This document shows, piece by piece, positions 11,620-12,609 of a stretch of 12,609 bases of DNA; positions within the stretch are counted from its first letter, which is position 1, and each line of letters starts with the position of its first letter. The notes beneath the pieces were generated by a model. That model did no database searches. It was not told where the DNA came from and saw only the letters and a list, made by a program, of their open reading frames with translations. The stretch lies in contig JBBSQE010000078.1 of NCBI GenBank assembly GCA_038258095.1, positions 1-12,609 on the forward strand. The letters run 5' to 3'. The DNA is from JBBSQE01 sp038258095 (GTDB lineage Bacteria > Actinomycetota > Thermoleophilia > Solirubrobacterales > 70-9). The translations under genes and the position numbers were made by a program.

Positions 11620-12495
11620 TCAATGGTCATAGGCGATCAGGCTCCGACCGGGCTCGCCGACCTCCCAGTTGTGCCAGACGCAGGCGCCGAGGGCGAGCAG
11701 GCGCTGGGCGACGCGGGTGCAGAGGCCCTGCAGGGTGTGGGCGCCGTGGCGCTCGAGCGAGAGCTGGTCCTTCAACTGGTCAAAGATCGCCTCGATCCAC
11801 TGGCGGACTGCCCCGAGCGAGCCGAAGCGCGTCGCTTCGTCGCGGCGATCGGGACGCAGGAAGGTGCCGCCGAGGGCGGCGACGAGCTGCTCGACCTCAG
11901 CGCCCGAGAGCCCCTTGTCGCCGATCACCGTGTAGCCCTCCAGCTCCACCCGCCCGAGCAGCTCGGCGACAACCTCGCGCTCGGGCGCGTTGGCCGGGGC
12001 CAGCTCGAAGGCGATCGGCATCCCGTCGGAGGCGCAGAGCAGGTAGAGCTTGAAGCCCCAGAAGTGGCGCGAGTGGGCGGCGCAGAAGCCGTAGGCGGCG
12101 TGGCCGGCGAGCTCGGAGCGCTTCACGGTCTCCCGCGAGGCCCCGCAGGGGACCGGTGTCGCGTCAACCAGCCTCAACCCGTCACACCAGGAGGGCGCGA
12201 TGCGGGCCAGGGCACCGAGCAGGGAGACGATCTGAGGGGCCAGCGCCCGGACCCGCTTGTTGTAGCCGGACTGGCCGGGGATGTAGGGGAAGAGGTGGCC
12301 GAGGCGGCGCCTTGCGAAGCGCAGGAAGCGGCGCTCCTTCGAGCAGTCGAGCATGATCTGGGCGACGGCGAGGCAGATCAACTCGGCGTCGGTGATCTTT
12401 GGCTTTCGCCCCGGCCGGGAGGGATCTCTCCCAGGCAGGAAATCCGCGGCAAAGACATAAAGTGCCGTCAGAAGGTCGTCGAGGTCGGCGCGCAT
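11620..12495 (-). CDS. IS982-family DDE transposase
   Basis: The 291-residue enzyme cuts and joins the element's ends. Its sequence is typical of IS982 transposases: GRKPKITDAELICLAVAQ near the N-terminus, HLFPYIPGQSGYNKR, LRLVDATPVPCG with D111, IGDKGLSG with D193, and RQWIEAIFDQLKDQLSLERHG with E235, ending in SLIAYDH. The catalytic DDE triad is complete and no frameshift is seen. I choose ATG 12493-12495 because GGAGG lies eight bases upstream. A GTG three codons earlier (12502-12504) would start directly on that ribosome site. A stem-loop lies just before the ribosome site. The gene fills the element from seven bases inside the left repeat to about 95 bases inside the right end. Confidence 0.93.
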   Translation of the reverse strand: MRADLDDLLTALYVFAADFLPGRDPSRPGRKPKITDAELICLAVAQIMLDCSKERRFLRFARRRLGHLFPYIPGQSGYNKRVRALAPQIVSLLGALARIAPSWCDGLRLVDATPVPCGASRETVKRSELAGHAAYGFCAAHSRHFWGFKLYLLCASDGMPIAFELAPANAPEREVVAELLGRVELEGYTVIGDKGLSGAEVEQLVAALGGTFLRPDRRDEATRFGSLGAVRQWIEAIFDQLKDQLSLERHGAHTLQGLCTRVAQRLLALGACVWHNWEVGEPGRSLIAYDH

Positions 12496-12512
12496 CGCTT
12501 CCACCTCCAGGT

Positions 12513-12539
12513 GGTCGGCTTTGTGGGAACACGCCGACC
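12513..12539 (-). promoter_or_regulatory. Stem-loop in the transposase leader
   Basis: GGTCGGC (12513-12519) and GCCGACC (12533-12539) pair perfectly. An inner GTG/CAC stem (12523-12525 with 12530-12532) closes a GGAA/TTCC tetraloop, and a 3-base bulge lies on one side. It ends a few bases before the transposase ribosome site. In transcripts reading into the IS it could limit translation, as known for other IS elements; this is inference. Confidence 0.4.
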
Positions 12540-12588
12540 TTCGACGGCCTTTTCTCTGGCCCTACCCAGCCGCTCGCCGCGCCGGAGC

Positions 12589-12605
12589 GATTAGGAATCA
12601 GTCAT
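12589..12605 (-). repeat. Right terminal inverted repeat of the IS
   Basis: Read on the minus strand this is ATGACTGATTCCTAATC, matching the left end at 14 of 17 positions. The window ends four bases beyond it, in CTAG. Confidence 0.7.
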
Positions 12606-12609
12606 CTAG

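Larger units (their letters stand above)
11596..12605 (-). mobile_element. IS982-family insertion sequence, complete, about 1010 bp
   Basis: The element carries one intact DDE transposase gene on the minus strand between imperfect terminal inverted repeats. The left end (11596-11612) and right end (12589-12605) match at 14 of 17 positions, sharing the block TGATTCCTA. Both ends are flanked by CTAG. The length is typical for IS982 elements, whose target duplications vary in size. Both ends and the full reading frame are present, so the copy may be active. Exact boundaries are uncertain by a few bases because the CTAG flanks are palindromic. Confidence 0.82.

Noticed and set aside
11623..12594. 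A 323-codon frame on the plus strand across the insertion sequence
   Set aside because: Antisense to an intact IS982 transposase with a complete DDE triad; no independent motif.
1..12609. CRISPR arrays, tRNA or rRNA genes, toxin-antitoxin or phage modules
   Set aside because: No regularly spaced direct repeats, no tRNA-like cloverleaf, and no gene pair of such types was seen. All gaps between genes are under 150 bases.

Overview
The window looks like high-GC actinobacterial DNA, roughly 70% G+C by eye. The class Thermoleophilia (Solirubrobacter-like) is my best guess, not a demonstrated placement. Supporting signs are GC-ending codons, frequent GTG/TTG starts, starts preceded by TANNNT -10-like hexamers without a Shine-Dalgarno site, a Tat-exported flavin oxidase, and a secreted phosphoesterase with a hemolysin-type glycine/aspartate repeat tail.

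Left part (1-2210, minus strand). A benzoylformate-decarboxylase-like ThDP enzyme (mdlC family) is followed 39 bases later by a FAD-linked 2-hydroxyacid dehydrogenase that runs off the left edge. The oxidase would make a 2-oxo acid and the decarboxylase would use one, so together they could form a mandelate-like 2-hydroxyacid catabolic unit.

Middle left (2291-4919, plus strand). Divergent from mdlC are an exported protein with an M15/hedgehog-type zinc-site pattern, a small orphan lipoprotein, and class II fumarase (fumC, TTG start). FumC converges on the next gene across a long imperfect hairpin at 4948-4991, a likely shared terminator.

Middle right (5016-10003, minus strand). Here are a 775-residue secreted metallophosphoesterase (PPA1498-like) with an RTX-like C-terminal repeat block, an NAD(P)-dependent aldehyde dehydrogenase with a strong ribosome site, and a protein I assign only tentatively to the lipocalin-like CrtC/AttH group. 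The last is followed by a perfect 10-bp hairpin.

Right part (10069-12609). A Tat-signal flavin monoamine oxidase diverges from the CrtC/AttH-like gene across 65 bases. Its stop codon lies in a CTAG that immediately abuts a complete IS982-family insertion sequence of about 1010 bp (11596-12605). The transposase has an intact DDE triad, and the matching CTAG at the other side is the last four bases of the window.

I found no tRNA, rRNA, CRISPR array, phage module or defence system, and no convincing undescribed multi-gene system. The observations most worth checking are the altered cofactor and active-site residues of the decarboxylase, the leaderless-start signature in front of several genes, the unusual active site predicted for the amine oxidase, and the insertion exactly at its stop codon.
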